In this document: one piece after another, positions 27,408-33,531 of the stretch | How positions within the stretch are numbered: position 1 is the first letter of the stretch | Layout of the letters: every line of letters starts with the position of its first letter | IMG/VR virus record: IMGVR_UViG_3300025410_000050 | Coordinates: 1-36,506 of that record | Strand: one strand, 5' to 3' | Origin: a virus | Length of the DNA stretch: 36,506 bases | Notes under the pieces: model-generated | Database searches by the model: none | What the model was told of the DNA's origin: nothing | Seen by the model: the letters and a program-made list of their open reading frames with translations, nothing else | Program-made: the position numbers and the translations under genes

Positions 27408-28130
27408 ATGGCCGTATCAACGTTTTTCGACAACTTTACACATGATGGATATCAGCAGCTTTTGCAGGACCTAGGAACTCAAATGATTCAGAGGTATGGT
27501 ATTGATGCATACTATATGCCTCGTTCACATGTGAATATCGACCGCCTTTGGCTAGAAGACACACTGAGTCAATTTGATCAAGCCACTCTCATTGAATTAT
27601 ACATCAAAACTTTCCAAGGTTGGCAAGGCGAAGGCGACCTAATGTCCAAATTTGGTATTTCTATGGCCGATCAGATTACTTTCTCTATGATGAGAAATCG
27701 TTGGCAAGAAGAGTTTACTAATTTTCAGCCTAATCTTATTCGTCCATTAGAGGGAGATTTTATATACCTTCCGCTAACACATGCTTTGTTTGAAGTCAAG
27801 TTTGTTGAGCATGAATCAAACTTCTATCAGACCGGTCTTCTGACTTATTATGATATCAAGGCAGAACGTGTTAATTATAGCAGCGAAGATCTTAAAACTG
27901 GTGTGGCTGAAATCGATAATATTCAATCTAAATTCTCTAATGCTGCAGATGATTATTTCCTTGGAGATCGGCAAGGAGACCATTTTGTTGATCAAGATGG
28001 AGATGGATTGGTAGAAGGTCAGTACACACCAGATAATATTGATGGAACAACTCAGAATAGTCTATTTAGCACAGAAGGTAAAGCATTTATAGATTTTAGT
28101 AAACAAAGCCCATTCGGGAGTATTCTGTAA
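27408..28130 (+). CDS. gp14: Neck protein gp14
   Basis: This 240-residue protein (T4 gp14 is 256) pairs with gp13 in the neck. It shows 'FFDNFTHDGYQQLLQDLGTQ', 'YGIDAYYMPRSHVNIDRLW', 'EFTNFQPNLIRPLEGDFIYL' and 'LFEVKFVEHESNFYQTG', all typical of gp14. The C-terminal part is acidic, with 'DQDGDGLVEG', a DxDxDG calcium-loop-like sequence that may be structural. Its stop directly abuts the gp15 ATG. Confidence 0.93.
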   Translation: MAVSTFFDNFTHDGYQQLLQDLGTQMIQRYGIDAYYMPRSHVNIDRLWLEDTLSQFDQATLIELYIKTFQGWQGEGDLMSKFGISMADQITFSMMRNRWQEEFTNFQPNLIRPLEGDFIYLPLTHALFEVKFVEHESNFYQTGLLTYYDIKAERVNYSSEDLKTGVAEIDNIQSKFSNAADDYFLGDRQGDHFVDQDGDGLVEGQYTPDNIDGTTQNSLFSTEGKAFIDFSKQSPFGSIL

Positions 28131-28955
28131 ATGTTAGGACAAAATTTCTACTGGGGTCTGACAAGAAAATATGTGATACTCTTCGGATCGATCTTTGATG
28201 ATATATGGATTGATAGAGTCGATGCCAATGGGGTTTCTCAAAAAACCATAAAAGTTCCTTTGCAGTATGGACCCAAGGAGAGGTACTTAACTCGGTATAT
28301 TCAGAATCCAGATCTTCTTCGTGAAGTATCGATGGTATTTCCAAGAATGTCATTTGAGATTACCGGCATTCGTTATGATGCTGATAGAAAGAAAAATACT
28401 ATTGGACAATATACTGCAGTCAACAGTTCAACAAATACAATGTATACTCAATTTAATCCTGTTCCATATAATTTTGATATCACATTATCAATTATTAGCA
28501 GAAACACAGAAGATGCTTTGCGTATTGTTGAACAGATTATGCCATTCTTTACTCCTCAGTGGAACACAACTCTTAATTTAATTCCAGAAATGAATTATTC
28601 GATAAACGTTCCTATTATTTTGAATACTGTTAATGCTGTTGATACATATGCCAGCAATTTTGAAGATAAAGAGTGGGTAATCTGGGAAATGACATTTACA
28701 CTCAAAGGGGAACTTTGGGGACCAGTTCAGAATTCCAGTCAAATTAAAGAAGTTATTGTCAATTCTTATGCGTCACCAAGTGGGAATATTTCTTCTTATG
28801 TTGGCACAACTTCACCGCAAGAAACAATTGATGTGCAACCCGGATTGACCGCTAATGGACAACCCACAAGCAATGCAGCACAATCTATTCCTGCATCACA
28901 AATTGCTGCAAATACCAATTATGGATTTATCGTAGATTTTAATGAGAACTTATAA
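28131..28955 (+). CDS. gp15: Tail sheath stabiliser/tail terminator gp15
   Basis: This 274-residue protein matches T4 gp15 in length (272). The N-terminus 'NFYWGLTRKYVILFGSIFDD' and 'RYLTRYIQNPDLLREVSMVF' with 'PRMSFEITGIRYDADRK' is diagnostic of the family. The middle 'YNFDITLSIISRNTEDALRI' and 'VEQIMPFFTPQWN' also fit. gp15 caps the completed tail and contacts the neck. The ATG follows the gp14 stop without a gap, with 'gggag' as ribosome-binding site inside gp14. The C-terminal ~60 residues are low-complexity Ser/Thr/Asn/Gln. The stop overlaps the gp16 ATG (TAATG). Confidence 0.94.
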   Translation: MLGQNFYWGLTRKYVILFGSIFDDIWIDRVDANGVSQKTIKVPLQYGPKERYLTRYIQNPDLLREVSMVFPRMSFEITGIRYDADRKKNTIGQYTAVNSSTNTMYTQFNPVPYNFDITLSIISRNTEDALRIVEQIMPFFTPQWNTTLNLIPEMNYSINVPIILNTVNAVDTYASNFEDKEWVIWEMTFTLKGELWGPVQNSSQIKEVIVNSYASPSGNISSYVGTTSPQETIDVQPGLTANGQPTSNAAQSIPASQIAANTNYGFIVDFNENL

Positions 28956-29365
28956 TGGATGAAAAAAAACCAGATCCTATAGCATCATTATTGAATTTGC
29001 CTCCAATGCCAATTGAAGAAAAGGAAACTCTTCCTGCAATTCAAGAAGGTAATCCAGAAACTGAATATGAAAAGGTTGAAGGAGATTTTGATACTGCCAG
29101 AGATGCAATGCTAAGTGCCTTAGAAACCAGTCAAAACGCATTACAAGAATTGGCCACTATTGCTAAAGGAAGTCAGCACCCTAGAGCATTCGAAGTGTTG
29201 GCTAAACTTGTTGATACTATTACATCAACTAGTAAAGACCTTCTAGATATTCATCAGAAAAGACAAGGTATAATCACTAGACCGGAGCCACATCAAACAA
29301 TCAATAATAATTTAGTAATATCGACCAATGAACTTTTGAAAATGCTTAAGGGCACTTCTGAATAA
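28955..29365 (+). CDS. gp16: Small terminase subunit gp16
   Basis: This 136-residue protein (T4 gp16 is 164) lies between gp15 and the large terminase. It has an acidic N-terminal linker ('LLNLPPMPIEEKETLP', 'YEKVEGDFDTARDAMLSALE') and a long helical core ('TSQNALQELATIAKGSQHPR', 'AFEVLAKLVDTITSTSKDLL'), the oligomerising coiled-coil region of TerS. The C-terminal tail is 'NNLVISTNELLKMLKGT'. It should form a ring that regulates gp17 ATPase and recognises DNA for packaging. It is separated by only 15 nt from the first gp17 fragment. Confidence 0.92.
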   Translation: MDEKKPDPIASLLNLPPMPIEEKETLPAIQEGNPETEYEKVEGDFDTARDAMLSALETSQNALQELATIAKGSQHPRAFEVLAKLVDTITSTSKDLLDIHQKRQGIITRPEPHQTINNNLVISTNELLKMLKGTSE

Positions 29366-29380
29366 TAGAATGGATATATA

Positions 29381-29749
29381 ATGGCACAACATGTAGCTGG
29401 CACGTATAGAGGTAATAAGAAACTAAAGTCTACAGATACTAGACTTCCTTGGACTGAAGATCAGATTCAAGAGTACGTTAAATGCTCTCAAGATCCAATA
29501 TATTTCATTAAGAATTATGTTCAGATTGTAAACGTTGATAGAGGTTTGATTCCATTTGAGTTATGGCCATTTCAGGAAGAAATGATCGAAACAATGGTAG
29601 AAAACCGGTTCGTTATCGCAAAGATGCCGAGACAAGTTGGAAAGTGTTTGACAAAAGACACATATATAGATATAAGGAACAAGAAAACCGGTATTGTTGA
29701 ACGGATCTCTATAGGAGAATTTCATGATCGATGTGGGAACAAAGTATAA
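29381..29749 (+). CDS. gp17: Large terminase gp17 N-terminal fragment fused to split-intein N-half 1
   Basis: This 122-residue product has residues 1-88 as the start of TerL: 'LPWTEDQIQEYVKCSQDPIY', 'FIKNYVQIVNVDRGLIPFEL', 'PFQEEMIETM', then the Walker A start 'MPRQVGK'. After K88 the extein stops and an intein N-half begins at C89 ('CLTKDTYIDIRNKKTGIVER', 'ISIGEFHD'), running to the stop. The fragment therefore ends inside the P-loop. The missing Thr of GKT is the first extein residue of the next fragment (T125 of the 30137-31144 product). It overlaps the following endonuclease-type gene by 26 nt. It is translated from a weak start context ('gaatggatata') soon after gp16. Confidence 0.93.
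   Translation: MAQHVAGTYRGNKKLKSTDTRLPWTEDQIQEYVKCSQDPIYFIKNYVQIVNVDRGLIPFELWPFQEEMIETMVENRFVIAKMPRQVGKCLTKDTYIDIRNKKTGIVERISIGEFHDRCGNKV
29645..29746 (+). other. Split intein 1, N-half (34 residues, Cys1)
   Basis: Begins at the Cys codon immediately after the P-loop lysine. 'CLTKDTYIDI' fits intein block A with Cys1. The half ends 33 residues later, far shorter than canonical N-halves of about 90-100 residues. This is the 'atypical' split position known for AceL-TerL-type inteins. Its partner is the C-half at 30137-30508. Confidence 0.88.
29713..29717 (+). promoter_or_regulatory. Ribosome-binding site AGGAG embedded in intein 1 codons
   Basis: AGGAG lies 6 nt before the ATG at 29724 and is read in the intein frame as Ile-Gly-Glu (ata gga gaa). 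The equivalent site in cassette 2 is 31096-31100 (ata gga gat), also 6 nt from its ATG. Confidence 0.75.
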
Positions 29750-30161
29750 TTACACTAAAGAAGACCGTGAGCAACTAATAAATTATATTATTAATTTGGC
29801 AAATGCCGATTATTCTCTAACAGAAATCTCAGAAAAATCTGGCGTCAGTAAAATTACTATCCAAAAATGGCTTAAAAATAATAATGTTAATTATAATAAA
29901 GCTGCTCGTAGAATGTATTGCAATCAATGTGGAATATTGATGAAAAAGAAATATCAAGTCCAGATTGGTGAAGAAACTGTAAATATTAATATATGTTCAT
30001 TAAAGTGCAAAAATGATTGTATGGCCAATCCTGCCAGAGAAAATCTGAGAGATGAACAAATCATAAAAAGTGATTATGAAGTTCTTCATATCAAAGAAAA
30101 AGATTATAAAAATAATAAAAAAGAAGTGGTTGAACAATGCATAAACTTTCTAACTCAATAG
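29724..30161 (+). CDS. Degenerate EDxHD/Vsr-like homing endonuclease lacking its catalytic core
   Basis: This 145-residue protein lies between the two halves of intein 1. It has a helix-turn-helix (residues ~29-55, DYSLTEISEKSGVSKITIQK) and a Cys-rich zinc-ribbon-like part (C66xxC69, C91xxxC95). The C-terminal tail 'RDEQIIKSDYEVLHIKEKDY', 'KEVVEQCINFL' aligns with 'RDEYLMESGFEIFRVKEEDY', 'DRVLKECMDFL' of the second endonuclease. The segment that should lie between, with the E-F-D-G-x-x-W-H metal-binding core, is absent. It is probably nuclease-dead, though DNA binding could remain. The intact frame and the 25-nt overlap with the next gene suggest it is kept for translational coupling. Confidence 0.8.
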   Translation: MIDVGTKYNYTKEDREQLINYIINLANADYSLTEISEKSGVSKITIQKWLKNNNVNYNKAARRMYCNQCGILMKKKYQVQIGEETVNINICSLKCKNDCMANPARENLRDEQIIKSDYEVLHIKEKDYKNNKKEVVEQCINFLTQ

Positions 30162-30508
30162 AAAGAAAATTCATAGAATCTTTTGATATTGATGATTATG
30201 AAATTCTAACTGACAGTGGATGGGAGAATATTTCTTCCATCCATAAAACTGTGGAATATGTCCGGTGGCACATCAAAACCGAATCTGGATTATTTCTAGA
30301 ATGCGCGGATAATCATATTGTATTCAATGATAATATGCAAGAAATATTTGTTAAAAATTGCGTTCCAAATAAAACAAAAATCATTACCGAAAATGGTCCA
30401 GAATTAGTAACAGAATGTTATGAAACTAATATTTCAGAGAATATGTTCGATATTACTGTAGATTCAAATGATCACAGATATTATACTAATGGAATTCTAA
30501 GTCATAAT
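30137..30508 (+). other. Split intein 1, C-half (124 residues), junction HN|T
   Basis: Contains the block B region with the conserved His ('LECADNHIVF', H60), block F ('MFDITVDSNDHRYYTN', D105 and H113) and block G 'GILSHN' with the penultimate His and terminal Asn (N124). The first extein residue is Thr, which completes the Walker A GKT. The long C-half complements the very short N-half. Confidence 0.9.
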
Positions 30509-31144
30509 ACACAGACTGTTGCTTCTCTAATTTTGTGGTATGTGCTATTTAATGAAGATTTCTCAATTGCTATTATGGCAAATAAAGACAAACAAGCAAG
30601 AGAAATCTTAGGGCGAATACAAAATGCATATGAGCATTTACCTAAATGGCTGCAGCAAGGAATTATCACATGGAACAAAGGTGATATTGAATTAGAAAAT
30701 GGGTCCAAAATTTTAGCATCTGCTACATCTAGTAGTGCTATTCGTGGAACCTCACAAAATCTTGTATATCTTGACGAATTTGCATTTATTCCATCAAATA
30801 TTCAGGAAGAGTTTTTTGCGTCAGTTTATCCTACAATTGCATCTGGTAATACGACAAAAGTATTAATCACTTCTACTCCTAATGGCATGAATATGTTCTA
30901 TAAGATATGGACAGATTCTGAAGAGGGTAGAAATTCATATGAAAGATGTTCAGTTCATTGGTCTATGGTTCCGGGTAGGGATGAAGACTGGAAAGACATG
31001 ACTGTGCAAAATTCAAGTTTGCGCCAATTCGAGCAGGAATTTGAATCGATTTCCGCTCAAACTCTTATAAATATAAATAATACACAAGTATTTATAGGAG
31101 ATTTATATGAGCAACTTAAAAAAGAAAACCAAAAAGATAACTGA
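30137..31144 (+). CDS. gp17: Middle TerL fragment flanked by intein C-half 1 and intein N-half 2
   Basis: This 335-residue polypeptide has residues 1-124 as intein 1 C-half, ending NGILSHN. Residues 125-303 are the TerL ATPase middle: 'TQTVASLILWYVLFNEDFSI', Walker B 'LVYLDEF' (D213, E214), coupling motif 'TSTPNG' (245-250), and 'LRQFEQEFE'. Residues 304-335 are intein 2 N-half. No part is dispensable for TerL. It must be trans-spliced at both ends to join the P-loop lysine upstream and 'CHFLGSSNTL' downstream. The ATG overlaps the 3' end of the endonuclease remnant by 25 nt, has no good ribosome-binding site, and an in-frame TGA at 30131 rules out an earlier start. Confidence 0.93.
   Translation: MHKLSNSIERKFIESFDIDDYEILTDSGWENISSIHKTVEYVRWHIKTESGLFLECADNHIVFNDNMQEIFVKNCVPNKTKIITENGPELVTECYETNISENMFDITVDSNDHRYYTNGILSHNTQTVASLILWYVLFNEDFSIAIMANKDKQAREILGRIQNAYEHLPKWLQQGIITWNKGDIELENGSKILASATSSSAIRGTSQNLVYLDEFAFIPSNIQEEFFASVYPTIASGNTTKVLITSTPNGMNMFYKIWTDSEEGRNSYERCSVHWSMVPGRDEDWKDMTVQNSSLRQFEQEFESISAQTLININNTQVFIGDLYEQLKKENQKDN
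31046..31141 (+). other. Split intein 2, N-half (32 residues, Ser1)
   Basis: Begins directly after extein 'QEFE'. 'SISAQTLININNTQVFIGDL' with 'YEQL' lines up without gaps with the AceL-TerL N-half as I remember it ('CVYGDTMVETEDGKIKIEDL', 'YKRL'), with Ser replacing Cys at position 1. The tail 'KKENQKDN' precedes the stop. Confidence 0.85.
31066..31079 (+). promoter_or_regulatory. Two overlapping TATAAATA late-promoter octamers inside intein N-half 2
   Basis: TATAAATA occurs at 31066-31073 and again at 31072-31079, 27-40 nt before the start of the second endonuclease gene, with AGGAG between. The position is right for a private late promoter. The octamer also appears by chance in this AT-rich genome (for example inside gp8 and gp13), so function is unproven. 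Confidence 0.4.
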
Positions 31145-32261
31145 AGAGGAATTGAGAAAATTATATTTTGATAATAATATGTCTCTTGATGAAATAGGTA
31201 AATGTTTTGGTTATGTCGATAGGCAACCTATATTAAGATTGTTTAAAAAATTTAACATACAAAGCAGAAGTAAATCTGAATCCGCAAATCTAAGATACAA
31301 TAATAAATATAAACATATAACTAAAGAATATCTTGAAGAAAAATTGATTAATAATTCTGTGTTAAGTCTATCGAAAGAATTAAATATCCATAGAGGCGCT
31401 CTAAGTAAATTGATGGCACATTATGGTATAAAAAATGAATACTTTGTTAATTCTAAAAATAAAGAATTAATTCTATCTGATGAATTTAAATTTTTATCGG
31501 CCAAAGAAATTTCTGATAAATTAAACATCACTATAAAAGAAGTTAAATATTATAAAAAGGATTTTGATCCTATTTTATATTCGCAAGAAGAAGTAAAATG
31601 TAAAATATCTCAAGGGGAATATGACTTGGATAGCAGAGGATTTCCAAAGACCTTACTTAATGGAGATATTAACTTATATAATTCAATAATACATTTAACT
31701 GAAGATCATATTTTAACAAGTAAGAAAATAACCGAAAGAATTTATAGAATTATTAATGATTATGATAAAGATTATATTAATGTATGTATTCACTGCAAAG
31801 AACCGCTAAAATTTTATACATATAGAATGGGATATGGAAACAGCGAGGCAAATATCTGTAAAAACTGCATTATGACGCATTCTAAATTTGGGGTGTCTAT
31901 GATATCTCAAAAATTATTTGGTTCTATATATTCCAATTTGGTAATTGGTCCTAAAGATTTTTGTAAATATTCAGACTTAAATGGCGAACATATAATAACA
32001 ATTGATAGATCAATAGTAAATAAAATTCCAAAAAAATTTCATGAGCATTTAAACAAGCATAAATATTTAATTGATTTTGTATTAAACAATAAAATTATAG
32101 AATTTGATGGAATATATTGGCATAAAAACGATATAAAAGATGTTGCTAGAGATGAATATCTTATGGAAAGCGGATTTGAAATTTTTAGGGTTAAAGAAGA
32201 AGATTATTATAATTTTCCGGATAGGGTATTAAAAGAATGTATGGACTTCCTGAAACAGTAG
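31107..32261 (+). CDS. EDxHD (Vsr-like) homing endonuclease inside split intein 2
   Basis: This 384-residue protein has an AGGAG ribosome-binding site 6 nt upstream, within intein codons. It contains two or three N-terminal helix-turn-helix repeats ('MSLDEIGKCFGYVDRQPILR' ~25-45; 'SVLSLSKELNIHRGALSKLM' ~84-103; 'SAKEISDKLNITIKEVKYYK' ~131-150). A zinc ribbon follows (C227xxC230, C251xxC254). The C-terminal nuclease core has 'LIDFVLNNKIIEFDGIYWHK' with E332, D334, H339 and D342, then 'RDEYLMESGFEIFRVKEEDY'. This is the very-short-patch-repair-like homing nuclease type described in 'fractured genes' with split inteins. It should cut intein-less gp17 alleles and drive homing. It looks intact. 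It is more AT-rich than its neighbours. Confidence 0.87.
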   Translation: MSNLKKKTKKITEEELRKLYFDNNMSLDEIGKCFGYVDRQPILRLFKKFNIQSRSKSESANLRYNNKYKHITKEYLEEKLINNSVLSLSKELNIHRGALSKLMAHYGIKNEYFVNSKNKELILSDEFKFLSAKEISDKLNITIKEVKYYKKDFDPILYSQEEVKCKISQGEYDLDSRGFPKTLLNGDINLYNSIIHLTEDHILTSKKITERIYRIINDYDKDYINVCIHCKEPLKFYTYRMGYGNSEANICKNCIMTHSKFGVSMISQKLFGSIYSNLVIGPKDFCKYSDLNGEHIITIDRSIVNKIPKKFHEHLNKHKYLIDFVLNNKIIEFDGIYWHKNDIKDVARDEYLMESGFEIFRVKEEDYYNFPDRVLKECMDFLKQ

Positions 32262-32584
32262 TTCTTAATAACTTCAATTATAAGATAAAATCTCCTGAAG
32301 GGTATGTGCCTTTTCTTGGCGTAAACAAGATTAAAAAAGATCGATATATTCATTTAAAATTTTCCAATGGAGTTGAAATTAAATGTTCGGAAGATCATCC
32401 ATTTGATACCATAGATGGAATTATTGCGGCAAAGATACTAGACAAAAAAACAGAAGTCAAGACAGAAACTTCTGGGTGTTTTGTTATTTCTAAAAGAAAC
32501 ATCAAACGAAAAATTGATCTATATGATATTGTAAATTCCGGAACTCAGCATCTATATTATTCTAATGGAATAGTAAGTCACAAT
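32237..32584 (+). other. Split intein 2, C-half (116 residues), junction HN|C
   Basis: Shows a block B-like 'VEIKCSEDHPFD' (H54), block F 'IDLYDIVNSGTQHLYYSN' (D97, H105) and block G 'GIVSHN' (H115, N116), followed by Cys+1 of 'CHFLGSS'. Overall it resembles the AceL-TerL C-half as remembered ('INHPF', 'YITNGVVSHN' followed by CEFLG), including the same extein site. Confidence 0.9.
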
Positions 32585-33472
32585 TGTCATTTCCTTGGAT
32601 CATCTAATACCCTTATAGACGCCAAGAAACTTCAACAATTAACATGGAAAGAACCTCTTCATAAATTTGAAGATCTTGACATTTATGAAGAACCTATTCC
32701 CGGTCATAGATATTTTATGACAGTAGACGTTTCTAGAGGGGTTTCAATCGATTATTCTGCATTTGTTGTATTTGATGTTACTAATATTCCATATAGAGTT
32801 GTAGCAAAATATAGAAATAATGAAATTGCTCCTCTATTATATCCAAATATTATTTGGAGAGCCGGTAAACATTATAATGAAGCATTAGTTTTGATCGAAA
32901 TTAATGATAACGGTCAACAAATTTCAGATATTTTATTCTATGATCTAGAATATGAAGGAGTTGTTTTAACTCAAGTCAAAGGTCGTGCAGGAGTTAGTAT
33001 GGGTGGAACTCATAAGGTTCGTCCAATTCGAGGAATTAGGCAGACTAAACAAACCAAAAGAATAGGATGTGCTAACCTTAAAAATATTATCGAATCCGAC
33101 AAATTAGTCTTTCATGATTATGATATCATTTATGAACTTTTTAGATTTATCGAAAATAGATCATCATACGAAGCTGAACAAGGAGAACATGATGATCTTG
33201 TGATGTGCCTTGTTATGTTTGGGTGGGCAGTTGCTCAGAAATATTTCATTGGTCAAACCGAAACAGACGTTAGATCCGATCTGTGGGAAGAAAATAAAGA
33301 TTTGATTGAGCAATCCGTAACGCCTTTTGGTATTTTAACCGATAATTGGAATATGCCAAACGAATCTGTAGGATCTATCGATTCATTCTATAATATGGAT
33401 TTTCATCCTGATGGATATTATCAAGACGAGTATGAAAATCCTGCTATAGGATTGACTGGTCATAGATTTTAA
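32237..33472 (+). CDS. gp17: Intein C-half 2 fused to the C-terminal TerL fragment (nuclease domain)
   Basis: This 411-residue product has residues 1-116 as intein 2 C-half, ending NGIVSHN. Residues 117-411 complete TerL: 'CHFLGSSNTLIDAKKLQQL', then the RNase H-like headful nuclease with 'YFMTVDVSRGVSIDYSAF' (D164), 'ALVLIEINDNG' (E221) and 'EHDDLVMCLVMFGW' (D319/D320), the acidic triad expected for gp17. The final ~75 residues are an acidic tail. With the other pieces it makes a 562-residue TerL (T4 gp17 is 610). The ATG at 32237 lies 25 nt inside the endonuclease gene and has no clear ribosome-binding site, so reinitiation is likely. Confidence 0.93.
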   Translation: MYGLPETVVLNNFNYKIKSPEGYVPFLGVNKIKKDRYIHLKFSNGVEIKCSEDHPFDTIDGIIAAKILDKKTEVKTETSGCFVISKRNIKRKIDLYDIVNSGTQHLYYSNGIVSHNCHFLGSSNTLIDAKKLQQLTWKEPLHKFEDLDIYEEPIPGHRYFMTVDVSRGVSIDYSAFVVFDVTNIPYRVVAKYRNNEIAPLLYPNIIWRAGKHYNEALVLIEINDNGQQISDILFYDLEYEGVVLTQVKGRAGVSMGGTHKVRPIRGIRQTKQTKRIGCANLKNIIESDKLVFHDYDIIYELFRFIENRSSYEAEQGEHDDLVMCLVMFGWAVAQKYFIGQTETDVRSDLWEENKDLIEQSVTPFGILTDNWNMPNESVGSIDSFYNMDFHPDGYYQDEYENPAIGLTGHRF

Positions 33473-33484
33473 AAAGTCAGAAAT

Positions 33485-33492
33485 TATAAATA
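33485..33492 (+). promoter_or_regulatory. Late promoter TATAAATA upstream of gp18
   Basis: Perfect T4 late consensus in the 59-nt gap between gp17 and the sheath gene, 39 nt before the gp18 ATG, with 'aggag' further downstream. A second partial box, CATAAATC, follows at 33497. Confidence 0.7.
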
Positions 33493-33531
33493 TAAACATA
33501 AATCCGATTTATTAAGCAATAGGAGTTTTAT

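Noticed and set aside
29645-30508. Group I intron as the explanation for the gp17 break
   Set aside because: The flanking frames encode intein block A and blocks B/F/G ending HN, in frame with the exteins. A protein-level intein explains the break without an RNA intron.
29724-32261. Sequencing frameshifts breaking one continuous gp17
   Set aside because: Two breaks with matching AGGAG sites, start codons, endonuclease-type genes and identical 25-nt overlaps are a designed-looking architecture, not random errors.
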